Source: Cyrtodaria siliqua
Lineage: Eukaryota > Mollusca > Bivalvia > Adapedonta > Hiatellidae
Direction of reading: 5' to 3'
Assembly: GCA_037043455.1 (NCBI GenBank)
Contig: JAWPHD010003262.1
Coordinates: forward strand, 124,001 to 188,000
DNA length: 64,000 nt
A program made the translations under genes and the position numbers. Positions 1-11,859 of this stretch are shown one piece after another; position 1 is the first letter of the stretch; each line of letters begins with the position of its first letter. The notes beneath the pieces are model-generated. The model made no database searches. It saw only the letters and a list, made by a program, of their open reading frames with translations, and was not told the origin of the DNA.

Positions 1-119
1 GTGTCTCACCCATACGTGTTGTCGGCTCTGCACACCCTTTGTATATACGGCGTTATAGGGGAGTGACAACGTTAGCATGCTAGCTGGGTAAAAATAAGTA
101 CATGTAAATCACTGCAATA

Positions 120-500
120 TAATTTATATTTATACCGTCTTGAAATCAAGACAAAAACAAAGCTTGCGACATAAAAACATAAAAGGTTGACATCAGAGAT
201 ACCGTCATAGAACCAAAACAAAACCAAGTATGTGACATACAAGCACAAAGGGTTGACATTAGGGATACCGTTGGAACCAAGACAAAAACAAAGTATGGAC
301 ATTTAAACATAAAAGAGTTGACACTAGGGATACCGTCTTGGAACCAAGACAAAACAAAGTATGCGACATACAAACATAAAAGCGTTGACAATAGGGATAC
401 CGTCTTGAAACTGTCAGTGGCAAAAAGGCCTCGGGTGAAGGGAGTGGTGGGGTGTTAACCCAGGTTATAGGGTGCATCAGCCTCACTCTTACCCTGTTGG
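120..500 (-). mobile_element. Penelope-like 3' tail with internal 66-bp tandem units
   Basis: The right part (about 384-500) is a reverse-strand copy of the tail module found about ten times in this window, with CAGTGGCAAAAAGGCC, a TTAACCCAGG segment and a CTCACTCTTACCCTGTTGG end. To its left the block containing GTTGACA...GGGATACCGTC is repeated four times, starting near 186, 252, 317 and 384 (period 65-67 bp), plus a partial copy from about 138. Other tail copies in the window carry this block once, so it was amplified locally. No coding content is credible; the short reverse ORFs here come from the tandem units. Confidence 0.6.
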
Positions 501-980
501 TATGAAACCACTAATTATTTTCCCCATAGACACCAGTGTTAAAACACCAGTGTTACAATGGAACATAGTAATGATTTCCTGCAACTTCAACTCAAGTATT
601 GATAATGCAGCAGTGAAATTTTCATATAGAAAACTAATTTTCCACTTGAAAAATCACCAGAAAATGTGGGGTCACAAGACATGTACGAACGTTCTTGTTT
701 GTTTACCAAACAGTTCAAGGTACCTCTGGTTTCATTGACAGTTGCTCACACAGTGTAAGCATAGTGCCGAAATTTCGAAAATGTTCATCAGCGATCAAGT
801 AAAACCTAATAATATGCTTCTTATACATACAACCACAAAATCGAATAGAAATGGGCAGTCTTCCACTACTTATAATGCCCATTTCCATCAAAAAAGTAGG
901 GATTACTTTTTATTATAGCAACTTTATTCGACTACACCTCGGAGGATTACATGTAATTGAAGGTGGTAAACATTATACGA
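501..980. other. No feature recognised
   Basis: AT-rich unique-looking sequence. The 88-codon plus-strand ORF at 472-738 has no recognisable domain, starts inside the retroelement tail and is probably chance. Confidence 0.5.
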
Positions 981-983
981 ATC

Positions 984-1590
984 TTTTATGGGTTTCCGGT
1001 GAAGATAGGGAATTCCAACCCGAGGTATAACTGTTTTTATCGGGACAGAGGCTCTGCCGAGGTTCCGATTAAAACACTTATACCTAGGGTTGGAATTCCG
1101 TATCTGAACCGAATACCCATGATAGATTCTTTTTCTTGCATAACAGAGACATTTTGTGCGTTGACTCCGCCAACTACTAACGTTTTGCATGTTTTCCTGC
1201 ATACCGGATGTTGGCACGCGTGAATTTTATCTCGACACTAGGGTAAGATGGAAATATCTAGCCCCGGTAAAACGACGGATGTCCTTGTCCGGTATGCAAG
1301 AAATTGTCATCTCAGTTAAACAGGACAGTGTAATATAGGAATCTTTCATGGGTACCCGGTGACGATAGGGTATTCAACCTAAGGTATGTGTTTTTATCGG
1401 AACCGAGTGTCTGCCGAGGTTCTGATTAAAACACATATACCGAGGGTTGGATTTCTCTATCTGAACCAAATACCATTCTTTTTCTTGCATATCAGAGACA
1501 TGTTATATTCCTGCATACTGGATGTTGGTGAGCACACATACCTCGGGTTGGAATATCCTATCTCCACCGGATACCGATGACAGATTCTTA
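984..1590. mobile_element. Foldback (self-palindromic) element, two copies plus a third arm
   Basis: Copy 1 (about 987-1125) has long inverted arms: ATGGGTTTCCGG...GGGAATTCCAACCCGAGGTATA on the left and TATACCTAGGGTTGGAATTCC...ACCGAATACCCAT on the right, about 58 bp each around a GGCTCTGCC centre. Copy 2 (about 1351-1472) repeats the layout with more divergence, and a further right-type arm lies at about 1536-1575. Because of the palindrome, both strands give nearly the same translated peptide (SNPRY...PIKT...PRVGIPYL), so these ORFs are not genes. No transposase is present, so this is a non-autonomous element. Confidence 0.75.
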
Positions 1591-2533
1591 TATTCCATCC
1601 CCCATGTAAAACGTGGATAGTCTTATCCGGTATGCAAGAAATAACGATATCCTCGCTTGGCCCTAAACTATGCAGCATTATAAAAGATATACTCATGTAT
1701 ATATGAATATTGTTGATATTTCTGATGCTTACAATCCAGTTAATGTTGTGGTAAGTCACTTCTCTTGACGAGACGAATTTGAATTTAACACACGTTTCTC
1801 ACCAGCTCGTTATGCACAGTTTGATATGTTGTAGCAAACCTATTGCAAAATCGGCAGTCTCGCATACCGGCGACCAGTAAATATTTCTCTTTTCTATTGT
1901 TTAAAAAATCTATTTTCATTAATTTATTGTGCCATATTTGGCAATGTTGATCACATTGTGGATCTGTGGGTGACATTGTTTCGTGACAAAATTGTTAGTT
2001 TTTAATTAATTTGTGTATGAATGCAATACGTTGGCATGGCATCTGAATGTTAATGTGTATAAATGGTGCAGTCATTCCCTTAATGAACCATAAAATAAGA
2101 TCAAATTAACGATATTTTTCAGAAGCTTCACATCATTCCCAACTCTTTTCTGTAGAGTTGTAAGCAGCACGTTGTCAGCTTTTATGAGAGTATAAGTTAT
2201 TCTTAGTTAAAATGAACCTAGATATAAATTACAACATTGCATTTGTATTTTAGTACATATAAAACAAATGACAAATTAATGGGCGTGTCAAATCATAATC
2301 GGCTTAGTCTGGGTGAAAAGCTCATTTACGGATGTTTAAAATTGATTGAACATCAAAAACGGACTAGTAATAAACAATGTATCACGGTTTCACTATTTTG
2401 TGTGCGAGTATACACAAAATTGTTATTATACACATTAAAGAATGTTTTCCAGGGAGGTTTTCTCGGCGCGCCGATGTTGTAAGCTATTGCTCCGTTTTGT
2501 ATTTCTGCGAGGTAACTATTTTGTTGTTACTGT
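1591..2533. other. No feature recognised
   Basis: AT-rich sequence without a credible ORF, RNA gene or clear repeat. It runs into the tandem array on its right. Confidence 0.5.
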
Positions 2534-3046
2534 TAGGTTTCCGCTATTAATCTAATTTGTTACTGTTGGTCTTTCCTTGATTGAACTAATGTGATACTGT
2601 ATTTGTTTTTGCGATTAATCTAACTTGTTACTGTTGGTCTTTCCTTGATTGAACTAATGTGATACTGTATTTGTTTTTGCGATTAATCTAACTTGTTACT
2701 GTTGGTCTTTCCTTGATTGAACTAATGTGATACTGTATTTGTTTTTGCGATAAATCTAACTTGTTACTGTTGGTCTTTCCTTGATTGAACTAATGTGATA
2801 CTGTATTTGTTTTTGCGATTAATCTAACTTGTTACTGTTGGTCTTTCCTTGATTGAACTAATGTGATACTGTATTTGTTTTTGCGATTAATCTAACTTGT
2901 TACTGTTGGTCTTTCCTTGATTGAACTAATGTGATACTGTATTTGTTTTTGCGATTAATCTAACTTGTTACTGTTGGTCTTTCCTTGATTGAACTAATGT
3001 GATACTGTATTTGTTTTTGCGATTAATCTAACTTGTTACTGTTGTT
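2534..3046. repeat. 68-bp tandem repeat, about 7.5 near-identical units
   Basis: The unit runs GCGATTAATCTAACTTGTTA, then CTGTTGGTCTTTCCTTGATT, then GAACTAATGTGATACTGTAT and TTGTTTTT. Unit starts are seen at 2611, 2679, 2747, 2815, 2883, 2951 and 3019, all exactly 68 bp apart. One unit has TAAATC for TTAATC; the first (partial) unit is more diverged. Such uniformity points to recent expansion or active homogenisation. It is non-coding. Confidence 0.95.
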
Positions 3047-3110
3047 GATTATATTTCACAGACTTATGTTTTTGGGCTTGTTAAAATAAACGTCCAAGTT
3101 TCAATATTAT

Positions 3111-3224
3111 AGGTTATTGCATTTGTATGGCTAAATATTACTTGGAACGAGTTGTTTTGGCAAAGGGTCCTGCGCCAAAACAACGAGTTCCAAGTAATAT
3201 TTAGCCATACAAATTCAATAACCT
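3111..3224. mobile_element. Foldback element, 51-bp arms
   Basis: Left arm 3111-3161 begins AGGTTATTGCATTTGTATGG and ends GTTGTTTTGGC. Right arm 3174-3224 is its reverse complement with one or two mismatches. The 12-base loop contains GGGTCCTG. A near-identical element lies at 34875-34989, so this is a dispersed non-autonomous family and not a local hairpin. Confidence 0.9.
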
Positions 3225-5820
3225 TTTTATTGTATACTAATTGTATATAATTAAAGACTGACATTATCATTCACTATCCTAGATGTTCATGGCGACAGAC
3301 TCTTCTCGCTTCAAAGTTCTGGATGTTATAATATTTCAGGCAGTATTTATACTGAACAGATTCTTAACGTGGCGTGTCGTTAGACACCTTGGTAATGTAA
3401 ATTTGTTCAAAGTGTCAAAGATATGCCACCATCTACCTTGACAGATATCCGTAGGTGGTAATAAACATATTTCTATGGACAATATTCAAATCTTATAGCC
3501 TCTAACCATTTCATATCTAGGTCATCCTCCGTCAATCCCATTTTATTTAAAAAAATATTAAAAGAAGAGTTTTATCTCATCTCTTTTATCATTACAGCTA
3601 CAGAGAAGCTTTTAGCGGCTAATGACACCGGAGAACGTGTTTAGATTAATGGCTTCAAGCACATTGTTCGACGTTAAATGGCATCTAATGTCAATTAGTA
3701 ATAATGATTACGACCGCAACAGTTTATAACATCGTCAGTATTTTGCAAAAAAAAGTTATATAATTAAGGAAGCATTTGGTGCCTTTGGACTTATTTTTAA
3801 AGCAGACTGCTTATCAATATCTTTTTTTGTATAAAGCTTAGACTGGTTTTTAGCAAATTGTAGTAATATCACGGTATATAACTTGTCCACATACACATTG
3901 TATGTAGTTGAACGAGGTCATATCAGCGTGTTGCGGCATTTAAAGTACATATGCAATAAAGTCATATACGTTTGTTCCGTTCCTTTTTATTTTTAAACAC
4001 CATTTTGTACACATATTTATTATGTCGCATGTTCCATCTAGATTTGTTTTATTGCTCCTTCAAAATACAATATCGCAAGCACTTTAACATATGGCGAACA
4101 CATTATCCCGCCCCCTCTCCACTCCCACCACCCCGCTTCGCGACTTGAGTCGTCATCTTCTTGTTTAACCGAGTGGCTACTGACTACACAAATATACCTA
4201 TACGTATATTGTATTAATAGCACTTGTTAATTGTATAATAATAATACCCTGAAATGAAAAGACCGAAAGTAACCCGTCTCCTTACCTACGTAGCGACCCA
4301 TCCTATAAAAATAAGAACAAAGAAAAAAAATGTATACAATAACATGTGTTAGTCTGCTATACACAGTACCATGAACCAAATTTCGAGAAAATGGAGTCCA
4401 AAATATGTATCTGTGACCATATTATTCGGGTATTTGGGACAAATAATACCTCCGTCACCGACAAGTTAGGAGTTATCGGTATTGTACAATATAAGGGGTG
4501 ACAGACCAATATCATATAACACTGGCATAATGTTTCAAAAGTGTGAGCTAATATAAAACAACTGGAGACCAATTGTGTACTGCAGACTCTAATATTGAAA
4601 TGTGAGCGAAACAATTGTTAACGCCACTATATGTCCTGGGTACCCTATTATGGGAAAGGCTATGAGACCATGAGACGAGTATTTCTTCGACATCGACAAC
4701 GGCAATATGCCATGTGTAACACATTGCGTAAAATGTGTAATACCACAAAACGTTAGTTCCTTAAAAATCCGCATTTTATATGAACATTCACTCCTTTGAA
4801 ATTTGACCCCACACAAATATTTATTATAACGCTAAATAAACAGTGATATCCGGGTCAATATCATTTTTTCCCCTGGTAAACATTGATGTGATATTGCCAC
4901 AAATATGTTATTAGGTTTAGGCTATACAATCGTGGTTTTCTTTTTTATTCCAAAATGTAATGTCCCTGGAAAAAATATATTTCACACCCTGATTAGATGC
5001 ATACTAAATACCATACATATATTTCAAAAGCATATTTCCCCCTGGGTTTCTATAGCAAATATTGCGTTATAAGGTACTCATTTGTGAGTGAGTGTTATCT
5101 AAAAAAATTATAGGAAACAGATATACCTTTAATGCAGATATAAAGATATAACAACATACATTATCACTTTAAAGCGAAAACATTTTTTGAAAATTTATCA
5201 GATATTCCAATTTTCAGCGATATTTGTTCAATGTTAATATGTTTGTCCCTAAATCAGAATATACGATAACCTAAACATCCAAAAAGATGTTTACCAATTG
5301 AAAATGTATTTTAATTATTTATTAATTCTCAAAAAGCATGATAAGATTGGCCCCTCAGATGGTACTGACAAATGGACTACTCCATTGGATGGTGGATATG
5401 CGGTGTAAAATATTATAATTTGTAAAAAAAAATCATGGACATGTTAATTTGCAGCAATTACCTGGCGTTAACTTCTATATAAGTAAAGTACTCTTCAAAA
5501 GTTGAATTTTACTTTTTAGCAAGATTTTTTGGTTTGTTTACCTTGTCAACCAATCAAAATTAAGAGATTCTGTGTAGTAGCTCCGAATTTACCCTGGACC
5601 TTTTTCCCTGCCCGCTGATTGGCTGGTAATTGGTGTAGTATGGCCTTTATTACTAACATTTTTATATTCACGGCAGACTATCTCGCTTTTCCCTGTGTAA
5701 ATACCGTGATTTACCTTTAGAATAGACAATTATCTGTTTTGGCTTACGAGCGCTACGAAAGTGCACAAAAGTACAACCACTCAAAGAAACATTTACACTG
5801 CTGCCGTATCAAGTGCATTT
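3225..5820. other. No gene recognised
   Basis: AT-rich non-coding DNA. A C-rich tract (about 4110-4135, CCCGCCCCCTCTCCACTCCC) stands out, as do CCAAT-type motifs near 5551 (CCAATCA) and 5617 (GATTGGCTGG). None of the short reverse ORFs at 4038-4816 shows a recognisable domain or splice context. Confidence 0.45.
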
Positions 5821-5830
5821 ATGACAATCA

Positions 5831-5935
5831 TATATAAGGATCGGCTGCCTTCGGCGCTGACTTCCGCTGTCGAATAATGACATTAACTTCTTATACATCA
5901 AATGTCGTCTGCAGTTGTCATATTCCGGTAAGAAG
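5831..5935 (+). promoter_or_regulatory. Possible TATA promoter and tiny first exon
   Basis: TATATAAGG at 5831 is followed 46 bases later by ATG (5877). That frame runs 17 codons to 5927, where a good splice donor, CCG|GTAAGAAG, occurs. CCAAT-like boxes lie 210-280 bases upstream. No downstream exon was found, and a TATA box, ATG and GTAAG can easily co-occur in AT-rich DNA. Confidence 0.18.
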
Positions 5936-6073
5936 CATTATTGCATGCTTTGATATTCTTTGATATTGGCAGGATCAGTATTGATTATATTCCAAAATGT
6001 CACGATTTATTTTACCGCAGAAAGATGACAAACCAAGGTAACAGGAACCAAGAGTAGATATTTGTTAATAGCA

Positions 6074-6161
6074 CGTACACCGAGCCTATTAAACAGGCAT
6101 CTCGTACACCGAGCCTATTAAACAGGCATCTCGTACACCGAGCCTATTAAACAGGCATCTA
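6074..6161. repeat. 29-bp tandem repeat, three copies
   Basis: CGTACACCGAGCCTATTAAA plus CAGGCATCT, with starts at 6074, 6103 and 6132. The copies are identical. Confidence 0.95.
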
Positions 6162-6521
6162 CGGAGGTGCGAATCAACACACAATAAATAATTTAAGTGT
6201 GTTTGCAGTCATACCTTTTGGGATCATATTTGTTTAGATTACACCCTAATCGGTGGTTTTGACTTTTGAGCCATTAAGAACCACATGGTGTGCACTCTAG
6301 AAGTATTAGAGACCATCTACCATTGTCACAATGGTATTTTCTTGCCGACAGTGGACTATTATAGCTGAAAATCAAATAGCACGCAATACTAGTAATCGTT
6401 TCATCAAAGCTGATTTAGTGTTGGCATGGTAATATAGCTGACATTATTTAGTGTTGGCATGGTTACAGGTACAAATCGGTCAGACAGAGTCTAATCAAAT
6501 GGCAGTTATATAAGCAGAAAG

Positions 6522-6546
6522 GATCTGATCTGATCTGATCTGATCT
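6522..6546. repeat. (GATCT)n microsatellite
   Basis: About five consecutive GATCT units. Just upstream (about 6415-6465), TTTAGTGTTGGCATGGT is present twice. Confidence 0.85.
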
Positions 6547-6654
6547 GCTTTTATCGAATACGTAGAATAAAATGGAGACCACGATAACTAAAACGTCGAT
6601 CTAACTCAAAATAACACATATGGTATATATTTCATATCATTATCATTGAAGTAA

Positions 6655-9600
6655 TGGCATACAACGGGGTACTATAATCGGTTGCCTTGTACGGCATACA
6701 ACGGGGTACTCTGTCAGGTTGCCTTGTACGGCATACAACGGGGTACTCTGTCAGGTTGCCTTGTACGGCATACAACGGGGTACTCTGTCAGGTTGCCTTG
6801 TACGGCATACAACGGGGTACTATAATCGGTTGCCTTGCAAGGCATACAACGGTGTACTCTGTTAGGTCGCCTTGTACGGCATATAGCATGGTACTCTGCT
6901 AGGTTGCGTTGTACGGTATTTAACAGGGTACTCTGGTACTGTGGTAAGTTACCTTCTATGGCATATACTTGGGTACTCTGATAGGTTACCTTGTACGGTA
7001 TATAAAAAGGTGTACTGGTATGCTACCTTATACGACATATAACAGGGTACTATGGTGGACTACCTTGTACGGCATATAACAGGGTACTCTGGTAGGTAAC
7101 TTGTACGGCATATAACAGGGTTCTCTTGTAGGTAACCTTCTACGGCATATAACAGAGTACTCTGGTAGGTAACCTTGTACGACATATAACAGGCTACTCT
7201 GGTAGGTAACCTTCTACGGCATATAACAGGGTACTGGTAGATAACATTGTACAGAATATAACTGGGTACTCTGGTAGGTTGCCTTGTACGACATATAACA
7301 GGCTACTCTGGTAGGTAACCTTGTACGACATATAACAGAGTACTCTGGTAGGTAACCTTCTACGGCATATAACAGGCTACTCTGGTAGGTAACCTTGTAC
7401 GGCATATAACAGGGTACTGGTAGATGACATTGTACGGAATATAACAGGGTACTCTGGTAGGTAACCTTGTACGGCATATAACAGGGTACTGGTAGATTAC
7501 ATTGTACGTAATATAACAGGGTACTCTGGTAGGTAACCTTCTACGGCATATACGAGAGTACTCTGGTAGGTAACCTTGTACGGCATATAGCAGGGTACTA
7601 GTAGATTACATTGTACGGAATATAACAGGGTACTCTGATAGGTAACCTTGTACGGCATATAACAGGTTACTGGTAGATTACATTTTACGGAATATAACAG
7701 GGTACTCTGGTAGGTTGCCTTGTACGGCATATAACAGGGTACTCTGGTAGGTTGCCTTGTACGACATATAACAGGGTACTCTGGTAGGTAACCTTGTACG
7801 ACATATAACAGGCTACTCTGGTAGGTAACCTTGTACGGCATATAATAGAGTACTCTGGTAGGTTACCTTGTACGGCATACAACAGAGTACTCTGGTAGAT
7901 AACCTTGTACGACATATAACAGAGTACTCTGGTAGGTAACCTTGTACGGCATATAACAGAGTACTCTGGTAGGTAACCTTCTACGGCATATAACAGATTA
8001 CTCTGGTAGGTAACCTTCTACGGCATATAACAGAGTACTCTGGTAGGTAACCTTCTACGGCATATAACAGAGTACTCTGGTAGGTAACCTTGTACGGAAT
8101 ATAACAGGATATTCTGATAGGTAACCTTGTACGGCATATAACAGGGTACAGGTAGATTACATTTTACGGAATATAACAGGGTACTCTGGTAGGTTGCCTT
8201 GTACGGCATATAACAGGGTACTCTGGTAGGTTGCCTTGTACGACATATAACAGGTTACTCTGGTAGGTAACCTTGTACGACATATAACAGGCTACTCTGG
8301 TAGGTAACCTTGTACGGCATATAACAGAGTACTCTGGTAGGTAACCTTGTACGACATATAACAGAGTACTCTGGTAGGTAACCTTGTACGGCATATAACA
8401 GATTACTCTGGTAGGTAACCTTCTACGGCATATAACAGATTACTCTGGTAGGTAACCTTCTACGGCATATAACAGAGTACTCTGGTAGGTAACCTTCTAC
8501 GGCATATAACAGAGTACTCTGGTAGGTAACCTTGTACGGAATATAACAGGGTACTCTGGTAGGTTGCCTTGTACGGCATATAACAGGGTACTCTGGTAGG
8601 TTGCCTTGTACGACATATAACAGGGTACTCTGGTAGGTAACATTGTACGACATATAACAGGCTACTCTGGTAGGTAACCTTGTACGGCATATAATAGGGT
8701 ACTCTGGTAGGTTACCTTGTACGGCATATAACAGGGTACTCTGTTAGGTAACCTTGTACGACATATAACATAGTACTCTGGTAGGTAACCTTGTACGGCT
8801 TATAACAGAGTACTCTGGTAGGTAACCTTCTACGGCATATAACAGATTACTCTGGTAGGTAACCTTCTACGGCATATAACAGAGTACTCTGGTATGTAAC
8901 CTTCTACGGCATATAACAGAGTACTCTGGTAGGTAACCTTGTACGGAATATAACAGGGTACTCTGGTGGGTAACCTTGTACGACATATAACAGGGTACTG
9001 GTAGATTACATTGTACGGAATATAACAGGGTACTCTGGTAGGTAACCTTGTACGACATATAACAGGGTACTGGTAGATTACAATGTACGGCATATAACAG
9101 GGTACTGGTAGATTACATTGTACGGAATATAACAGAGTACTCTGGTAGGTAACCTTGTACGACATATAACAGAGTACACTGGTAGCTAACCTTGTACGGC
9201 ATATAACAGAGTACTCTGGTAGGTAACCTTCTACGGCTTATAACAGAGTACTCTGGTAGGTAATCTTGTACGGCTTATAACAGAGTACTCTGGTAGGTAA
9301 CCTTGTACGGCATATAACAAAGTACTCTGGTAGGTAACCTTTTACGGCATATAACAGAGTACTCTGGTAGGTAACCTTCTACGGCATATAACAGGGTACT
9401 CTGGTAGGTAACCTTGTACGGCATATAACAGGATTCTCTGGTAGGTAACCTTGTATGGCATATAACAGAGTACTCTGGTAGGTAACCTTGTACGGCATGT
9501 AACAGAGTACTCTGGTAGGTACCCTTGTACGACATGTAACAGAGTACTCTGGTAGGTAACCTTGTACGACATATAACAGAGTACTCTGGTAGGTAACCGT

Positions 9601-10388
9601 GTACGGCATATAACAGGCTACTCTGGTAGGTAACCTTGTACGGCATATAACAGAGTACTCTGGTAGGTAACCTTCTACGGCATTTAACAGAGTACTCTGG
9701 TAGGTAACCTTGTACGACATATAACAGAGTACTCTGGTAAGTGACCTTCTACGACATATAACAGGCTACTCTGGTAGGTAACCTTGTACGGCATATAACA
9801 GAGTACTCTGGTAGGTAACCTTGTACGACATATAACAGAGTACTCTGGTAGGTAACCTTGTACGGCATATAACAGAGTACTCTTGTAGGTAACCTTGTAC
9901 GACATATAACAGGCTACTCTGGTAGGTAACCTTGTACGGCATATAACAGAGTACTCTGGTAGGTAACCTTGTACGACATATAACAGGGTTCTCTGGTAGG
10001 TTGTCTTGTACGACATATAACAGAGTACTCTGGTAGGTAACCTTCTACGGCATATAACAGGGTACTCTGGTAGGTAACCTTGTACGGCATATAACAGAGT
10101 ACTCTGGTAGGTAACCTTGTACGGCATATAACAGAGTTCTCTGGTAGGTAACCTTGTACGACATATAACAGGCTACTCTGGTAGGTAACCTTGTACGAGT
10201 TATAACAGGCTACTCTGGTAGGTAACCTTGTACGGCATATAACAGAGTTCTCTGGTAGGTAACCTTGTACGACATATAACAGGCTACTCTGGTAGGTAAC
10301 CTTGTACGAGTTATAACAAGCTACTCTGGTAGGTAACCTTGTACGGCATATAACAGAGTACTCTGGTAGGTTACTACCTTATATGGCA
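6655..10388. repeat. 37-bp minisatellite, about 100 units
   Basis: Consensus unit: GGTAACCTTGTACGGCATAT + AACAGAGTACTCTGGTA. The left end (6655-6900) is a more diverged subfamily (GGTTGCCTTGTACGGCATAC), and the middle contains 35-bp units that lack a CT (GGGTACTGGTAGATTACATT). Variants such as CTACGGC/GTACGAC and GAGTACT/GGCTACT recur in blocks, which suggests higher-order duplication. 37 is not a multiple of 3, so each frame cycles over 111 nt. The consensus minus strand lacks stop codons in all three frames, which explains the many reverse ORFs of 60-147 codons (PYKVTYQSTLLY-type peptide); the plus strand has TAA in GGTAACC. No start, splice or codon signal supports a gene. Confidence 0.97.
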
Positions 10389-11250
10389 TATACTCATTCA
10401 GCGCTAATGCCATAACTCGAACATAGTGTGACATCCTAATACATGACGTTTTTATCTATAGTAGCATTATCTGAATTGGGTTTTATCTTGGTACGGTATA
10501 TATTATTGACGCATGCTAAGTTTGTGTATTCGTCGTCTTTCGCTGCATTACGATGTTGATACAGACAGTTAATTAGTGATTTTCGAATCATTAAACTAGG
10601 TTCAATAAATGACAGAGGAAAATTGATCGAAATAATTCACATCTCAGAAAAGTAATTCTCATCAAGACGTACAAATACATGTTCACGCACTGTAACCATG
10701 ACCATTCTAGAATGGCGACAAAGCGTGTGAAAAACATGTAGAACGAACTTGATTTAGCGATGATTTTTTGTTTGGATAACACATAGCGCAAGAGTGAGGT
10801 TTGGTGCAACGTAGAACTCGGCTTAAGCTCCATAGCAGTATGTTTTTCCTGATCGATCCAAAGCGGTACACATATAGACGACCTTGTTGTATGTGTGATG
10901 ATATCTCACACATTTAACTACGCAGTTGGTGTTGTTGTAAATGCATGTTTCTGGAGGGCTGCATTATGTGGATGGTACACGTCCTGTTTAACTTTTGCAT
11001 CTGCATGTGTTATTGATGGCATATATCGACGTCGGAAATGAAGTATTAAAAAAACGCGAAATTTGATTAAGCTAAATAGAATAAGCCTTTGGCAGTTGCT
11101 CTCGAGAAAGTGCAATAAAGTACAGGGACTAGTATATAAAAATAACTCTCACCTTGAAACAAAGGCAATGCGTTATTAAACAATGGTGCATTGCTAAACA
11201 TGAGAGAAGAATAAAATATATAACATATCGAGAAACTTGAAATTTAAATA
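10389..11250. other. No feature recognised
   Basis: AT-rich flank of the minisatellite. The reverse ORFs at 10591-11115 have no recognisable motif and are probably chance. Confidence 0.5.
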
Positions 11251-11254
11251 AATA

Positions 11255-11705
11255 CTAAAAAGGGGATCCATTGGAAGCAAAAAACAAGAGATAAATGTAG
11301 CAGACTCGGTTTTAGTGATTCTGTTCACAAGAGGTTATGTAAAGTGCAACACCGTTCACGCCTCCTAGCACTGGCTTAAGTGATATTATATTTAAAGCCA
11401 TACAGATTGGGCTGGATGATCCCAAAGGACCAGTAAGTAATAGCACTACTTATCTGTAGTCGGCGCGACTTTTTACGGCCGCCACACAGCACGAAACAAA
11501 CGCAACTGAATGTCAATAAATAATAAAAAGGGGATCCCTTGGAAGCAACAAACACAAACAAGAGATAAAAATAGCAGACTCGGTTTTATTAAGTCTGTTC
11601 ACGAAAGGTAATGTGAAGTGCAACATCTATCACGCCTCCTAGACCCAGCTTAAACGATATTCTACTTTAAAGCCGCATAGAGTGGGCTTGATGATCCTAA
11701 AGGAC
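11255..11705 (-). mobile_element. Two tandem LTR-like repeats of the Penelope-like family
   Basis: Two direct copies offset by 269 bp (AGGGGATCC at 11261 and 11530). Each reads, on the plus strand, GGATCC..TTGGAAGCAA, then CAGACTCGGTTTTA, then AAGTGCAACA, TCACGCCTCCTAG and AAAGGACC. The first copy continues into TTTTTACGGCCGCCACAC and TGTCAATAAATA before the second starts. The same unit borders the RT remnant at 22.97-24.55 kb, where it reads in the opposite direction. Tandem LTR-like repeats are known for Penelope-like elements; the assignment here is inference. Confidence 0.6.
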
Positions 11706-11859
11706 CTAACCGGATATAATTTCTCAACTTATTCGTTTTCTAGAGCTTAGGGTTTAGCTTTCGTAGATTTGTGTGAATCAATCGCTATTCCATCAGGTCT
11801 ACCGTTACCATTACCATACACTTCGAAACACATTTGCAAAATCTTATTATCGTTACAAT

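Noticed and set aside
6074..6161. CRISPR-like array
   Set aside because: The three 29-bp units are contiguous with no spacers and the DNA is eukaryotic; it is a simple tandem repeat.
7214..10127. Many reverse-strand ORFs of 60-147 codons with a repeating PYKVTYQSTLLY-type peptide
   Set aside because: They overlap in all frames and follow the 37-bp unit exactly; this is translation of a minisatellite whose consensus lacks stops on that strand.
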